Shown: one piece after another, positions 1-8,228 of the stretch
Layout: each line of letters starts with the position of its first letter
Position numbering within the stretch: the first letter of the stretch is position 1
Assembly: GCA_900549105.1 (NCBI GenBank)
Contig: URND01000014.1
Coordinates: forward strand, 1 to 36,184
Source: an uncultured Eubacteriales bacterium
Lineage (GTDB): Bacteria > Bacillota > Clostridia > Lachnospirales > Lachnospiraceae
Length of the DNA stretch: 36,184 bases
Direction of reading: 5' to 3'
Program-made: the position numbers and the translations under genes
Notes under the pieces: model-generated
The model's database searches: none
Told to the model about the DNA's origin: nothing
What the model saw: the letters and a program-made list of their open reading frames with translations, nothing else

Positions 1-29
1 TTTCAATTCCTTATAGGTAATTCTTCTAC
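1..29 (-). CRISPR. Leader-proximal repeat of a CRISPR array running off the left edge
   Basis: Bases 1-29 match the three repeats at 16229-16398 (shared core ATTCCTTATAGG, ending in TTCTTCTAC). Read on the minus strand the repeat ends in ATTGAAA, the usual crRNA 5' handle of type I-B/III arrays. The array therefore runs leftward off the window, with its leader on the right (30-186). Only this repeat is visible, and it lacks its outermost base. It sits just downstream of the cas operon on the same strand, so it is probably that operon's own array. Confidence 0.8.
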
Positions 30-186
30 AACTGATTTTATCACATTCTTTTTTCGCTTTCCACTCAAAATTCCCATTTTTGCCCTTTTTTCTTAAAAAA
101 AGTGGGTCAACCTCTTTTTGAGATTCCTTTAAAATCAAGGGTTCCCGGCCTTTTGGATTTTCGGCAGTCGGTTGACCCACTTTTTT
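30..186 (-). promoter_or_regulatory. CRISPR leader, left copy
   Basis: This AT-rich block lies between the first repeat and the stop of the last cas gene. By eye it is about 80% identical to 16399-16555, which sits in the same position beside the second array. A TGTGATAAA box lies next to the repeat in both copies. A possible TTGAGT / 17 nt / TGTGAT promoter reads minus strand toward the array. The outer part is the long inverted repeat at 96-186. The similarity between copies covers the repeat, the leader and the hairpin, then stops at the neighbouring stop codons. Confidence 0.7.
96..186. repeat. Perfect 17-bp inverted repeat with 57-nt loop, left copy
   Basis: The arms at 96-112 and 170-186 are exact reverse complements (core GTGGGTCAACC / GGTTGACCCAC plus an A-run and T-run). 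The loop at 113-169 is 57 nt, exactly as long as in the right copy at 16467-16555. It begins 5 bp after the stop of the last cas gene. The T-runs on both strands suit a bidirectional terminator, but the loop is long for one. A MITE-like element or a structured leader RNA are alternatives. Confidence 0.75.
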
Positions 187-190
187 AAAT

Positions 191-2422
191 TCAGGATTTG
201 GAAACGAAGTCAAGCGTGTAGTTCTTTCTCTGTTCATCTTCTTTATAGATATTCACCGAAATTTTATCGCCTTTGGACAATGTAATTCCCTTATTATCCA
301 GATATTTTCTGTTGATAAAACCGGCTTTGTATTTTAGCTTCGAATTCTCATCCAGGTTGATGTTATAACCGGCCCCGCTGACGCTCTTCACTGTCCCGGT
401 AAATGTTTCTCTCTGGTTCCCTTTTCGCTTGTTTTTGCCGTCTTTGCCGTCTTTGCCGCCTTTGCTCTTTGACTTTTTGCCTGCGCCGGCTTTCTTCGTT
501 TCGCCTTTCACATCCTGCAAATCGCAGAGTGAACTATAGGAGACATCCCCCTTGTTGACTTTCAGTATTGGCATCTGACTCGAATCTTCAAGAGGCTGCA
601 GCGACTGCTGTATAACAATCTTTTTCCGTGCCAAAACGCTGCCGTTTTCATATTTGACAGTTTTGGCGCCTTCTCTTTTCAGCTGATACTTATTATTGAC
701 GAAAAATTGATATCCTTCGTCCATGATTTTCTCAGACTGTCCGTCAGCGATTGGATAAGTAATCGGCGTATCGCCCGCCGCATTAAATTCAAGCATGTGG
801 AGCAGCAATTTTTTATCGCCTTTAAAATCTCCCTTTTCATAAGTCGCATCTTCCTGCCATGTATTATGAAAAACATTGGCGTATTTCTGCATCATCGGCT
901 GTATACGGAGTGTTTCTGAGCCGGAAATCCATCTTCGGATGCGCACGTCCTCAACCGACATTTCTATGGAGCCGAGGCCCAGCGGCTTTCCAAGTCCCAG
1001 ATGATATCCGTACCGGGCCGTTCCGTCCTCAGCTTGTTCGCCGCTGATGTTGCAGAGATAAATCAAACGCTGCAATTCTGTTTTCGTGATATCTTCAAAA
1101 TAGACCCGGCAGGAAAATGTTTTGTTCCGCTTTAAAAGTCGAACCTTAGAATTCCGTTTCGTCTTCTCCACGCCTTCCGGCAAACGTTCTTCCCCATGGT
1201 GCCAGTAGAACTTGCGGCCCATCAGCTCCGGCTTACTGTTTTGATACAAAACACCATTCTGACTGTAGTAATCCGGCGTCCAGAAATCAGCATCTTTCGG
1301 CTGTTTGAAATAAAACTCCATATTACCCGGCTTCGGGCTGGCTAATTCTTCAAGCACTGTCGGCTGGGCATTATAAAGCGTGTCATACCGTCCGCCTTTG
1401 ACTTCGCCCGCAGTGTCCACAAATGCTCCATCGGTAATCCGCACTTTGCTGGCCAACGCCTCAGAAGAGCCAACCATTCCGAAGAGCCGGCAGGCCGGAC
1501 ACAATTCCGACAGCGACTGACACGGCGCATAGGTATCTTTGACAATGCTCATCGGCTGAGCCTCATACACTTCTCTGGATATCTGAGCCGGTGTAATATA
1601 ATAGACCGTCTTTTTTCCACCGCCGCCCGGTTTTTTCAAATCTAATTTCGAATAGTACACAGGGAAATACTCCAGGGCGCCCTGGGCGGATTTCTTAAAT
1701 TTTTTATAACACTTCGCATACTCTTTATAACCGCCGTGCCCCGTAGCCATCTTTTTATTAACACTGCTGTCCGCATAAAGTTCCAGCACCTGCTCAAAAC
1801 GTTTCAAATCCGCATCGGAAATGCTGATTTTCGCCGCTCCATCCGGGTCATCCGGCGGATAAAAAACATGACAGCGTTTTCTCCAGAAGGCTTCGCCTTT
1901 GACAAGAATCCCTTCCTTTCCCCGAATACTATAGATGGAACATTCGGCCCTGTCCTTTACACTGTCCGGCTCAATCTTCCCCACCGTTGTAACCTCCGTA
2001 TACAGTTCCATCGTTCCGCCATTTTTATGAAGCAGCCCCGGTATTCCCGGGTCCGAGATACGGCGGCTGACCACCGCATCTTTATTTAACACCGACATAC
2101 AGGAATTGGTCGCCATCTCATAGATGGAGCGCAGCATACCGCGAATCGCGCTGCCCGGAATGACCGGCGGGTGATTTTTATAAGCAATATTCTCTCCCGT
2201 GCCGTTCGGATTCGCATATTCTTCATAATAGGTAAAGAAATTCAGCACTTTATTTCTGTCGATATCATCGGCATTTGGATTCGGAATAATCATTGCCGTT
2301 CGATTCTTTATCCGAGCCTGAATGAAACCGCTGTATTTTGCCTCATCCGGCGCCGCAGTTTCTATAGTCTTTTTACTTTCTAATGGTAAAAAGTGATAAG
2401 GATTGATAAATCCGTTGATCAT
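191..2422 (-). CDS. TIGR03986-type RAMP protein (Cas7 with insertion) of the type III-D effector
   Basis: This predicted 743-aa protein should form one end of the crRNA backbone of the effector and may carry a target-RNA cleavage site. The N-terminal RAMP fold shows the PPVIPGSAIRGMLRSIYE motif near residues 85-103. A C301-x6-C308-x2-C311 cluster ending in CPACRLFG recalls the Cys-rich segment of other RAMPs. A G-rich loop (GYHLGLGKPLGLGSIE) follows near residue 475. The C-terminus has a Lys/Gly-rich linker and then a domain of about 80 residues resembling an OB/S1 RNA-binding fold. The length is well above a single Cas7, consistent with the insertion-bearing Cas7 of III-Dv complexes. The start has GGAGGG upstream and overlaps the previous gene by 4 bp. 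Family assignment is from motifs only. Confidence 0.8.
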   Translation of the reverse strand: MINGFINPYHFLPLESKKTIETAAPDEAKYSGFIQARIKNRTAMIIPNPNADDIDRNKVLNFFTYYEEYANPNGTGENIAYKNHPPVIPGSAIRGMLRSIYEMATNSCMSVLNKDAVVSRRISDPGIPGLLHKNGGTMELYTEVTTVGKIEPDSVKDRAECSIYSIRGKEGILVKGEAFWRKRCHVFYPPDDPDGAAKISISDADLKRFEQVLELYADSSVNKKMATGHGGYKEYAKCYKKFKKSAQGALEYFPVYYSKLDLKKPGGGGKKTVYYITPAQISREVYEAQPMSIVKDTYAPCQSLSELCPACRLFGMVGSSEALASKVRITDGAFVDTAGEVKGGRYDTLYNAQPTVLEELASPKPGNMEFYFKQPKDADFWTPDYYSQNGVLYQNSKPELMGRKFYWHHGEERLPEGVEKTKRNSKVRLLKRNKTFSCRVYFEDITKTELQRLIYLCNISGEQAEDGTARYGYHLGLGKPLGLGSIEMSVEDVRIRRWISGSETLRIQPMMQKYANVFHNTWQEDATYEKGDFKGDKKLLLHMLEFNAAGDTPITYPIADGQSEKIMDEGYQFFVNNKYQLKREGAKTVKYENGSVLARKKIVIQQSLQPLEDSSQMPILKVNKGDVSYSSLCDLQDVKGETKKAGAGKKSKSKGGKDGKDGKNKRKGNQRETFTGTVKSVSGAGYNINLDENSKLKYKAGFINRKYLDNKGITLSKGDKISVNIYKEDEQRKNYTLDFVSKS

Positions 2423-2967
2423 TTTCTAATCCCTCCATCCACTGAAACAATTCGCTCTGCCGCCGGTTCTAAAATGCCGTCCCCGCCGACTTTGAAATAG
2501 TACCGCATCGTATACGCATAACTCTCGCCGGAGGCAATGTCTTCCGGCAGATGATAAGTAATGCCGCTGTCCTCGCTGACGGTATAAAAACCGTTTTCAA
2601 CCGCGCCTGTCCGGCTTCCCCACATATAATGCTTTTCCTCTGAGTAAAGAACTTCCTCAAAGTCTTCTTCCGGAGTATCCGCCTCGGCCAGCACCCGCAT
2701 ACACAGTTCCCCGGCCAGTTTAAAAAGATATATTTCCTTATCCGGGAAAATCAAATACATTTCCTGCAGTTCATCCACATCCGGTTTTTCGTCCTTATAA
2801 AACTTCCAGCAGCCATGGCCGTCATAATAACCGAAGTCCACGCAGTCATCCGTCACATAATAAATGATTCCGGCCTGTTTTTCATCGACAGCCTTTTCTA
2901 TCCCGCTGAATCCGCCGTCTATGGCAATACTTCCGGATATTTCTCTTTTAATATACGTTGTCTTCAT
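2419..2967 (-). CDS. csx19: Csx19-like (TIGR03984) type III-D protein
   Basis: This small acidic protein of 182 aa lies between two RAMP genes, the usual place of Csx19 in III-D loci. It has no catalytic motif I can see. Readable segments include IDGGFSGIEKAVDEKQAGIIYYVTDD-type text near the N-terminus and an aromatic stretch YYFKVGGDGI near the C-terminus. In III-Dv complexes Csx19 is a structural subunit; that role is inferred here. I chose the ATG at 2967 over an upstream one because GGGGGAAAAG precedes it. Its end overlaps the next gene by ATGA, indicating translational coupling. The family call rests on context, size and general resemblance. Confidence 0.65.
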   Translation of the reverse strand: MKTTYIKREISGSIAIDGGFSGIEKAVDEKQAGIIYYVTDDCVDFGYYDGHGCWKFYKDEKPDVDELQEMYLIFPDKEIYLFKLAGELCMRVLAEADTPEEDFEEVLYSEEKHYMWGSRTGAVENGFYTVSEDSGITYHLPEDIASGESYAYTMRYYFKVGGDGILEPAAERIVSVDGGIRK

Positions 2968-2968
2968 A

Positions 2969-4324
2969 TCACTTTTCCCCCAGACTCTCAATTATATGAC
3001 TCGCTAAAGCATCGCACCAGCTCTGACTTTCCGCCTCGATGGCTTTCAGACATTCCTCCGCCTTTTCGGCATCCGGAGAAAAGATTCCCCGCCCAATCGA
3101 CGTTTCACCGCCAACGGCAAGCATGCCGTCGAGCAAATCCTCCAGCGCCAGATAAATCAGCGCCTTCTCGGCATCCGTCGGCTGATCGACCGTAATAGAC
3201 AGGTTGAAATGGCCGTCCACAGTCAACCGGTTTTTCATCAGCGCTCCCCGGGAACTGCCCCCGGTAAAGCGGTCGATGGCGACACGGACAATATCAATAA
3301 AATGGCTTTCCTCCGCATCGGATGATTCGTCAAAAATAATCCGGGATTTCTGTCCCGTTGCTCCCCGCTTCTCAATACCGAAGAGATAATTTATTTCGTC
3401 ATCAATTTCATTTCTCTGTTTCTCCGTCAACTCCCGGAAATAACAGGCGGCAATCTCCTCATAGATTTTCTGAATACGCCCCCGGAAAACTCCGGCCCAG
3501 CTTGTCCCCGGAACCACCGCCCGGTTATCGTTATTATCCACCTGCCGTGCGTCCGCATCCCAGGTCGCCATATCATAGGAGCGGATGAGCAGACTGCGGT
3601 TCAAAACAAGGGGGATGGTAAGGGTCCATCTCCGCCCTTCAAGCTCCGACTTCAACTGCTCCAGCCCATGGATGTCATTTTCCGCCTCCCATGGATGGTT
3701 GACAAAGGTTTCAAACGCCTCCGGATGCTCTGCAAAATCAAAAGAATGATAATAAGCGTTTTCCATTCGGGCCAGCCCATAACCCCGGCTCGTCTTTCCG
3801 CCCAGGCGAATGTTTCCGCTTCGGCCCAGTTCCCATATTGCCCGGAGAATTTTCAGGGCAAACTCCCGGTAATCTTTCTGTTTTTCCCGCAGCACGATTT
3901 CCGCTTTAAACATAAAACGGTTGCCCGGGTAGAGAATCTGGAAATCATATTTGCCCATCTTCCGCGCTGTTTTTGTATCCCGGTCTATGCGAACGCCGTC
4001 CCGCTTTCCAATCTGCCCGTCATCCCAGGCGCCGATATGGGGCGCATCATAAAAGCAGATAGGACTGGCGGTAAAATCACCCTTTCCTTCATTGATTCCC
4101 CACAACCGGTTCAGCATCGGCAATTCATCATCTTTCAAATGTCTGCTGAAATAGTGATAGAACATTCCGGCTGCACTGCTGCCAGGAATTAACGGCCGGC
4201 CCGATTTGTCCAGCATCAAATCCTTATGGGAATATTCCGCCTCCCCATTACCCAGCGTCAGCGGCGATTCCAATACCAGGTCCGCCTGAAAAAGCAATGC
4301 CATATTCATTTTATTCTCATTCAT
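2969..4324 (-). CDS. RAMP protein with two Cas7-like domains (Cas7-2x type)
   Basis: This 451-aa protein contains two Csm3/Cas7-like units. The first has an Asp-bearing loop and LIPGSSAAGMFYHYFS (around residues 33-60), followed by a G-rich loop GKTSRGYGLARM near residue 200. The second repeats the plan with VDNNDNRAVVPGTSWAGVFRGRI near residues 262-284 and GGETSIGRGIFSP near 415. Two fused Cas7 domains match the Cas7-2x subunit of III-Dv complexes. The Asp residues before each P-G-S/T motif are where type III RAMPs place their RNA-cutting aspartate, but I cannot assign the catalytic one. It overlaps the upstream gene by 8 bp, and AAAGGAGGG lies 7 nt before its ATG. Confidence 0.8.
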   Translation of the reverse strand: MNENKMNMALLFQADLVLESPLTLGNGEAEYSHKDLMLDKSGRPLIPGSSAAGMFYHYFSRHLKDDELPMLNRLWGINEGKGDFTASPICFYDAPHIGAWDDGQIGKRDGVRIDRDTKTARKMGKYDFQILYPGNRFMFKAEIVLREKQKDYREFALKILRAIWELGRSGNIRLGGKTSRGYGLARMENAYYHSFDFAEHPEAFETFVNHPWEAENDIHGLEQLKSELEGRRWTLTIPLVLNRSLLIRSYDMATWDADARQVDNNDNRAVVPGTSWAGVFRGRIQKIYEEIAACYFRELTEKQRNEIDDEINYLFGIEKRGATGQKSRIIFDESSDAEESHFIDIVRVAIDRFTGGSSRGALMKNRLTVDGHFNLSITVDQPTDAEKALIYLALEDLLDGMLAVGGETSIGRGIFSPDAEKAEECLKAIEAESQSWCDALASHIIESLGEK

Positions 4325-6602
4325 TTGAACGCCCTCCTTTTGACCCGGTCAATGAGATTTTTCTCCGGTTCCGCTCATCCGTCAAAATATTCTGAATCAC
4401 CTCAGAAAAAAGTTCATATAGATTATTCTCCACATAAATGCTGTAGATTTCCGGGCGGACCTGAGAATCCTTTTTCAAAATCTCTCCGATTTCACCCCGG
4501 ATAGCCTCTAACTGTTCTTCCATTTTCTTATAGGCTTTTTTCAGAACATCACTCGAATTTCGTTCCACAACTTTGGCTTCCTGCCGCTCAAATTCTTCAA
4601 AATTCGCAGAGGAATCCAGCATCTGCATCCATGTTGCCAGATAACTGTTGGTGCATACTTTTTCATCTTTAATAGATTCCCGCACCTCTGTCAGCCGGTA
4701 GTAACGGCTGTTATTTAAGTCATTTTTCAATTCCTGGAAGATGCAGCCGCTCAGATAGCGCCCGAACTCGTTGTCTGAGATATTTTTCCAGAAATGCTTA
4801 TCTTTAAAGAATTCCGGAATACCCGGCTTCTCTTCGGTTGCGTATGATTTTATGCAATAGTGGTTCGGAATGCCCGACTCAAAGCCGTTCATCCACTCTT
4901 CCCGCATCAGAAGCACCCGGCCGTAACCCTCGGCTGTCCGCTCGCCAAAGCGGGCATTTTGGAGCATCTTTGCCTGGGCATCATCCAGCACCACATCCTT
5001 AATGCAGATGACTGTCCCCGCATCAAAGGCCGTCTCCTGGGCCCGCGGCATCCGCCAGTGGGCGTTAAACCCTGTTGTCACTGACCGCTGGCTCCAACAT
5101 TCAATATCCGTGTCCGTCTCCGGTTCGATATTCAAATAATTGAGAATTTCCTTTCCGATTTCCTTCGGGTCAGCCTTACAGCTTCCGTCCGCATTTTTCA
5201 AAATCATCGGCGATTTCAGCAAGACAACCAGCGGATATTCTTCGCCGAAATTATCCTCCCAGTCGTCCTCATCTTCTGGGGTTTCATAGGCCGAATCTAC
5301 GGTTTCATAGGTCAGCGCCGCCTGTCCGTACTGGGCGTTCCGGCTCTTTCCGATATGTACAACCGAATGGTTTGGCACACAGGCCATCAATTCCTCCAAA
5401 TCTTCCTCCGCACCGGAGATTGTGCTGTAAAACTCGATTCCGGCGGTGAGAGCCTCATATTGGAAAAGCTGGCCGTAAACCAACATGCTGTCGCCCTCAT
5501 CTTTTTTGAGAACATGGCCAATCGTTTTATCCCCCGGCCGCCGATGGTGATAAATGATTTTTTCAGGAAGAGAACAGCCGTAGACATTATCCCCGCAAAA
5601 GGCCACATAAGGCTGGGAATATTTTTTCATGTCCGCATCCGGCATTTCCTCCCGGGACATATCCCAGACTTCCAGTTCGGCGTCCCCGGCTTTCCTCCGG
5701 TCATAATAAAAGCTCTTCGGTGACGGTATAAAATCAATTTTCTCGCCGGCCGCCTTATCCGTTATCCTCGGATAAGCCATATCAAATGAAATCTTCCCCT
5801 TTAAAAACCAGTCCCTAAATTTCTCTTCTTTATCGCTGCCGGTGTAATTTTTCTGAAACATGGAGGCAAAAATCCCAAGGAGACTCCGGCCGGGTATATA
5901 ATCTGTGTCCAGAATACAGTCCTGCATCAAAGTTAAATGAATACCGATTTTCCCATCTTTAATTTCTGCCGCCTGCGACCCATTCTCCGAATTGTTTTCG
6001 GCAAGGTTGTCCGCCTTTTCAAGGGTACACTGCACATTTCCCAGTCCGCGGGTCCTATCGCTTCCGATATGGCGAACCAGCCCGACAGCCTCGCCAAGCA
6101 GTTTTTCTTCCTCATCATTCAGCGCTTCGAAAGTTTGAAGGTTCAAACTGAAAATCATCCCGCGCTTTCCGACACGAATCGTCCGCATGGAACCATCCAC
6201 GGCAACGCCGCTGTCATCAATGCGTGTCTGGGTCCGCACATAAGTAAAATAATCCTTTACCCTGTCCTTCGCCGCATATTTTTTTGTCTCCCGGCTGGCA
6301 GACATTTCATCCAGCTTTTGATAAAACATTTCATCTTCAAGTCTGGCATTTCCGAAAATCAGTTTCCCCGGGACATCATTTCCCATAATACCGAGAAGCG
6401 ACTCCTTCATCTCCCGGCTTCCTCTTCCGAAATCAATCAAATCATCCATGGCTTCCCCAACCAGTCCCTTAAAGCCTCTGGCTGAAATATACGGGATGCC
6501 GTAATCATCGGTTAAAATATCCGTGTCCACCACGCCGGCCACACTCTCGCCCGACGCCAGACAGAAATCACTCAATGCCTCAATTCTGACTTTATATTCC
6601 AT
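4317..6602 (-). CDS. csx10: Large fused RAMP, Cas7-Cas5-Cas11-like / Csx10-like
   Basis: Predicted length is 761 aa. Residues 1 to about 210 form a Cas7-like domain (Asp-rich loop D26-D33, then PYISARGFKGL; G-rich region RTRGLGNVQ near 200). A second RAMP-like unit starts near 220 with YIPGRSLLGIFASMFQ and ends in a G-rich loop ERTAEGYGRVLL near 565; its place and size suggest the Cas5 part. The last 160-170 residues look wholly helical and charged, as expected for a fused Cas11 small subunit. This Cas7-5-11 order is known from III-Dv effectors, and databases often label such proteins Csx10. The boundaries are my estimates. The start overlaps the cas10 stop by one base (TAATG), so translation is probably coupled. 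Confidence 0.75.
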   Translation of the reverse strand: MEYKVRIEALSDFCLASGESVAGVVDTDILTDDYGIPYISARGFKGLVGEAMDDLIDFGRGSREMKESLLGIMGNDVPGKLIFGNARLEDEMFYQKLDEMSASRETKKYAAKDRVKDYFTYVRTQTRIDDSGVAVDGSMRTIRVGKRGMIFSLNLQTFEALNDEEEKLLGEAVGLVRHIGSDRTRGLGNVQCTLEKADNLAENNSENGSQAAEIKDGKIGIHLTLMQDCILDTDYIPGRSLLGIFASMFQKNYTGSDKEEKFRDWFLKGKISFDMAYPRITDKAAGEKIDFIPSPKSFYYDRRKAGDAELEVWDMSREEMPDADMKKYSQPYVAFCGDNVYGCSLPEKIIYHHRRPGDKTIGHVLKKDEGDSMLVYGQLFQYEALTAGIEFYSTISGAEEDLEELMACVPNHSVVHIGKSRNAQYGQAALTYETVDSAYETPEDEDDWEDNFGEEYPLVVLLKSPMILKNADGSCKADPKEIGKEILNYLNIEPETDTDIECWSQRSVTTGFNAHWRMPRAQETAFDAGTVICIKDVVLDDAQAKMLQNARFGERTAEGYGRVLLMREEWMNGFESGIPNHYCIKSYATEEKPGIPEFFKDKHFWKNISDNEFGRYLSGCIFQELKNDLNNSRYYRLTEVRESIKDEKVCTNSYLATWMQMLDSSANFEEFERQEAKVVERNSSDVLKKAYKKMEEQLEAIRGEIGEILKKDSQVRPEIYSIYVENNLYELFSEVIQNILTDERNRRKISLTGSKGGRSNE

Positions 6603-8185
6603 TATTCATCGCCCCACTCTACATACAAATCCATATACTCTAAAGAATCAAACAAAATGCTTCGGGATAAGTTCTTATCATCCCGGTCGCCGGAATATTC
6701 ATAATAGCTGCCGATATAGGAAGGATTAAACTTATATTTTTCCAGCAGCTTCCGAATCCGCTCCATAAACTTTCTGCCCTCGGCCCGGCTCGTCAGCCCC
6801 TGAATGGCTTTCTGCAGGTCCAGCTTATCCATAACATAAGCATTTCGTATAGCTTTTAATTTGGCCCGCACATTTTCTTCTCTGGAAATCATCCGGGATA
6901 TCTCGTAAAACGCCCGGATGTCATGCCGCTGAATCTCGCTCTCCGCCTCCGCTTCCGCGGATGTACAAACGATGTACGGCCGCATCAGCAGATTAATATC
7001 GTCATTCACATACTGGCTGCTGCGTGTTTCTGAAAGCGGCGCAACATGGTTTGAATGTACAATATGAAAATCCAGTCCGTTATACACCGGATGGCTGCTG
7101 ATAAAATGCTTTGCGCTCTCGCAGGCCTGGAGGGCCGTCTGATAAGCGAAATAAAATGGGTATTTCGGCTTAATCAGGGCAATTCCCGCACAGGCTGAGA
7201 TATCTGTCCGGCCCTTTTCAGCCGCTTTCTGCGCCAACTGTCTTAAAAATACTTCCGCCGCTTTAACGCCGACATAGCCGTTGCACACAAAAGTCACATC
7301 ATCGCCGCCGAGATAAATCTTCCGGAATGGCGCCGCCTTATGGCCATCTCTGAATTTTCTCAATTCCAGACTCTTTGACCGGTTGATGGCTTCCCCGATT
7401 CGCCCAACCATCGCCTCATAACTGTCATTAAAAATCTCCTCGATATCCTTTGAAAATGAACGAATCCTTTCCAGCCCTTTCATATAGTTCAGGCTGTCCT
7501 CCGAAAGAAGGTTTTGAATCTTATCACCCATCCGGTTGCCGTCAATATGTACCACGGCAATATAATTCTTATCGCCGTCCCCGGTCAGATCGGACAATTC
7601 TTTATAGTCCTCCCGTTCTTTCCTGGCTTCCGCCGTCTTTTTATTCAGTTCTTCGGATACACAGCGTCCCTGAGCATACACCTGGGCCGGTTTTCCTGTC
7701 CGCTCGCATGTTTTTGTTATCGAAAATACTTTATGATAATCCATCTGGGGATTTTCATTTTTCTTTTTCTGCATCCCTCCGAAAAGCTGCCTGTAATCCT
7801 GTTTCAGCCGGGATTCTCCGCAGTCGGTCTCCACAGCGTGTACCTGGAACAGAAGCCCCGGCACATTTTCTATCAGACAGGCGCTCAAAGCGGTGTTCAC
7901 CTTTGTATAACACTCCCACCCCTTATAGAGTACCAGGGCGTTTCCGCCGGCGATATACACGATTTTTGCCTGAAGCCCATCATTTGCAAAAAATGAATCC
8001 GAAACTGCCAGAGAATCATCCTCATAGCCGCACACCTGATTCAAGGCCTGTTTCAAATAAACCTTCAGGCTCTTTTCAACCAGAATTGAGGCGCCTTTTA
8101 TCTCCGCCAATTTGTTTGAATGATAAATATAGGACTGGATGCCCGATATATCATACAACGCCAAATAGTACCTGTTGTTTTCCAT
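6602..8185 (-). CDS. cas10: Cas10 large subunit, HD-less, with intact GGDD
   Basis: This 527-aa protein is the signature subunit of a type III effector and likely makes cyclic oligoadenylate on target-RNA binding. It opens directly with a palm-like segment (ALYDISGIQSYIYHSNKL, then a degenerate AGGNALVL). The second palm has IDGNRMG with D215 and LGGDDV with GGDD at 293-296, both needed for metal binding and nucleotide cyclisation. No N-terminal HD nuclease domain is present, so ssDNA cutting by this subunit is unlikely. It is short for Cas10. The ATG at 8185 follows AAGGAGGAG; the longer reading from 8242 lacks this. It is 43 bp from the kinase gene upstream and overlaps the next RAMP gene by one base. 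Confidence 0.88.
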   Translation of the reverse strand: MENNRYYLALYDISGIQSYIYHSNKLAEIKGASILVEKSLKVYLKQALNQVCGYEDDSLAVSDSFFANDGLQAKIVYIAGGNALVLYKGWECYTKVNTALSACLIENVPGLLFQVHAVETDCGESRLKQDYRQLFGGMQKKKNENPQMDYHKVFSITKTCERTGKPAQVYAQGRCVSEELNKKTAEARKEREDYKELSDLTGDGDKNYIAVVHIDGNRMGDKIQNLLSEDSLNYMKGLERIRSFSKDIEEIFNDSYEAMVGRIGEAINRSKSLELRKFRDGHKAAPFRKIYLGGDDVTFVCNGYVGVKAAEVFLRQLAQKAAEKGRTDISACAGIALIKPKYPFYFAYQTALQACESAKHFISSHPVYNGLDFHIVHSNHVAPLSETRSSQYVNDDINLLMRPYIVCTSAEAEAESEIQRHDIRAFYEISRMISREENVRAKLKAIRNAYVMDKLDLQKAIQGLTSRAEGRKFMERIRKLLEKYKFNPSYIGSYYEYSGDRDDKNLSRSILFDSLEYMDLYVEWGDE

Positions 8186-8228
8186 ATGTTCTTCTCCTCC
8201 TTCGAATATATAAATGCAGGGTTTACCC

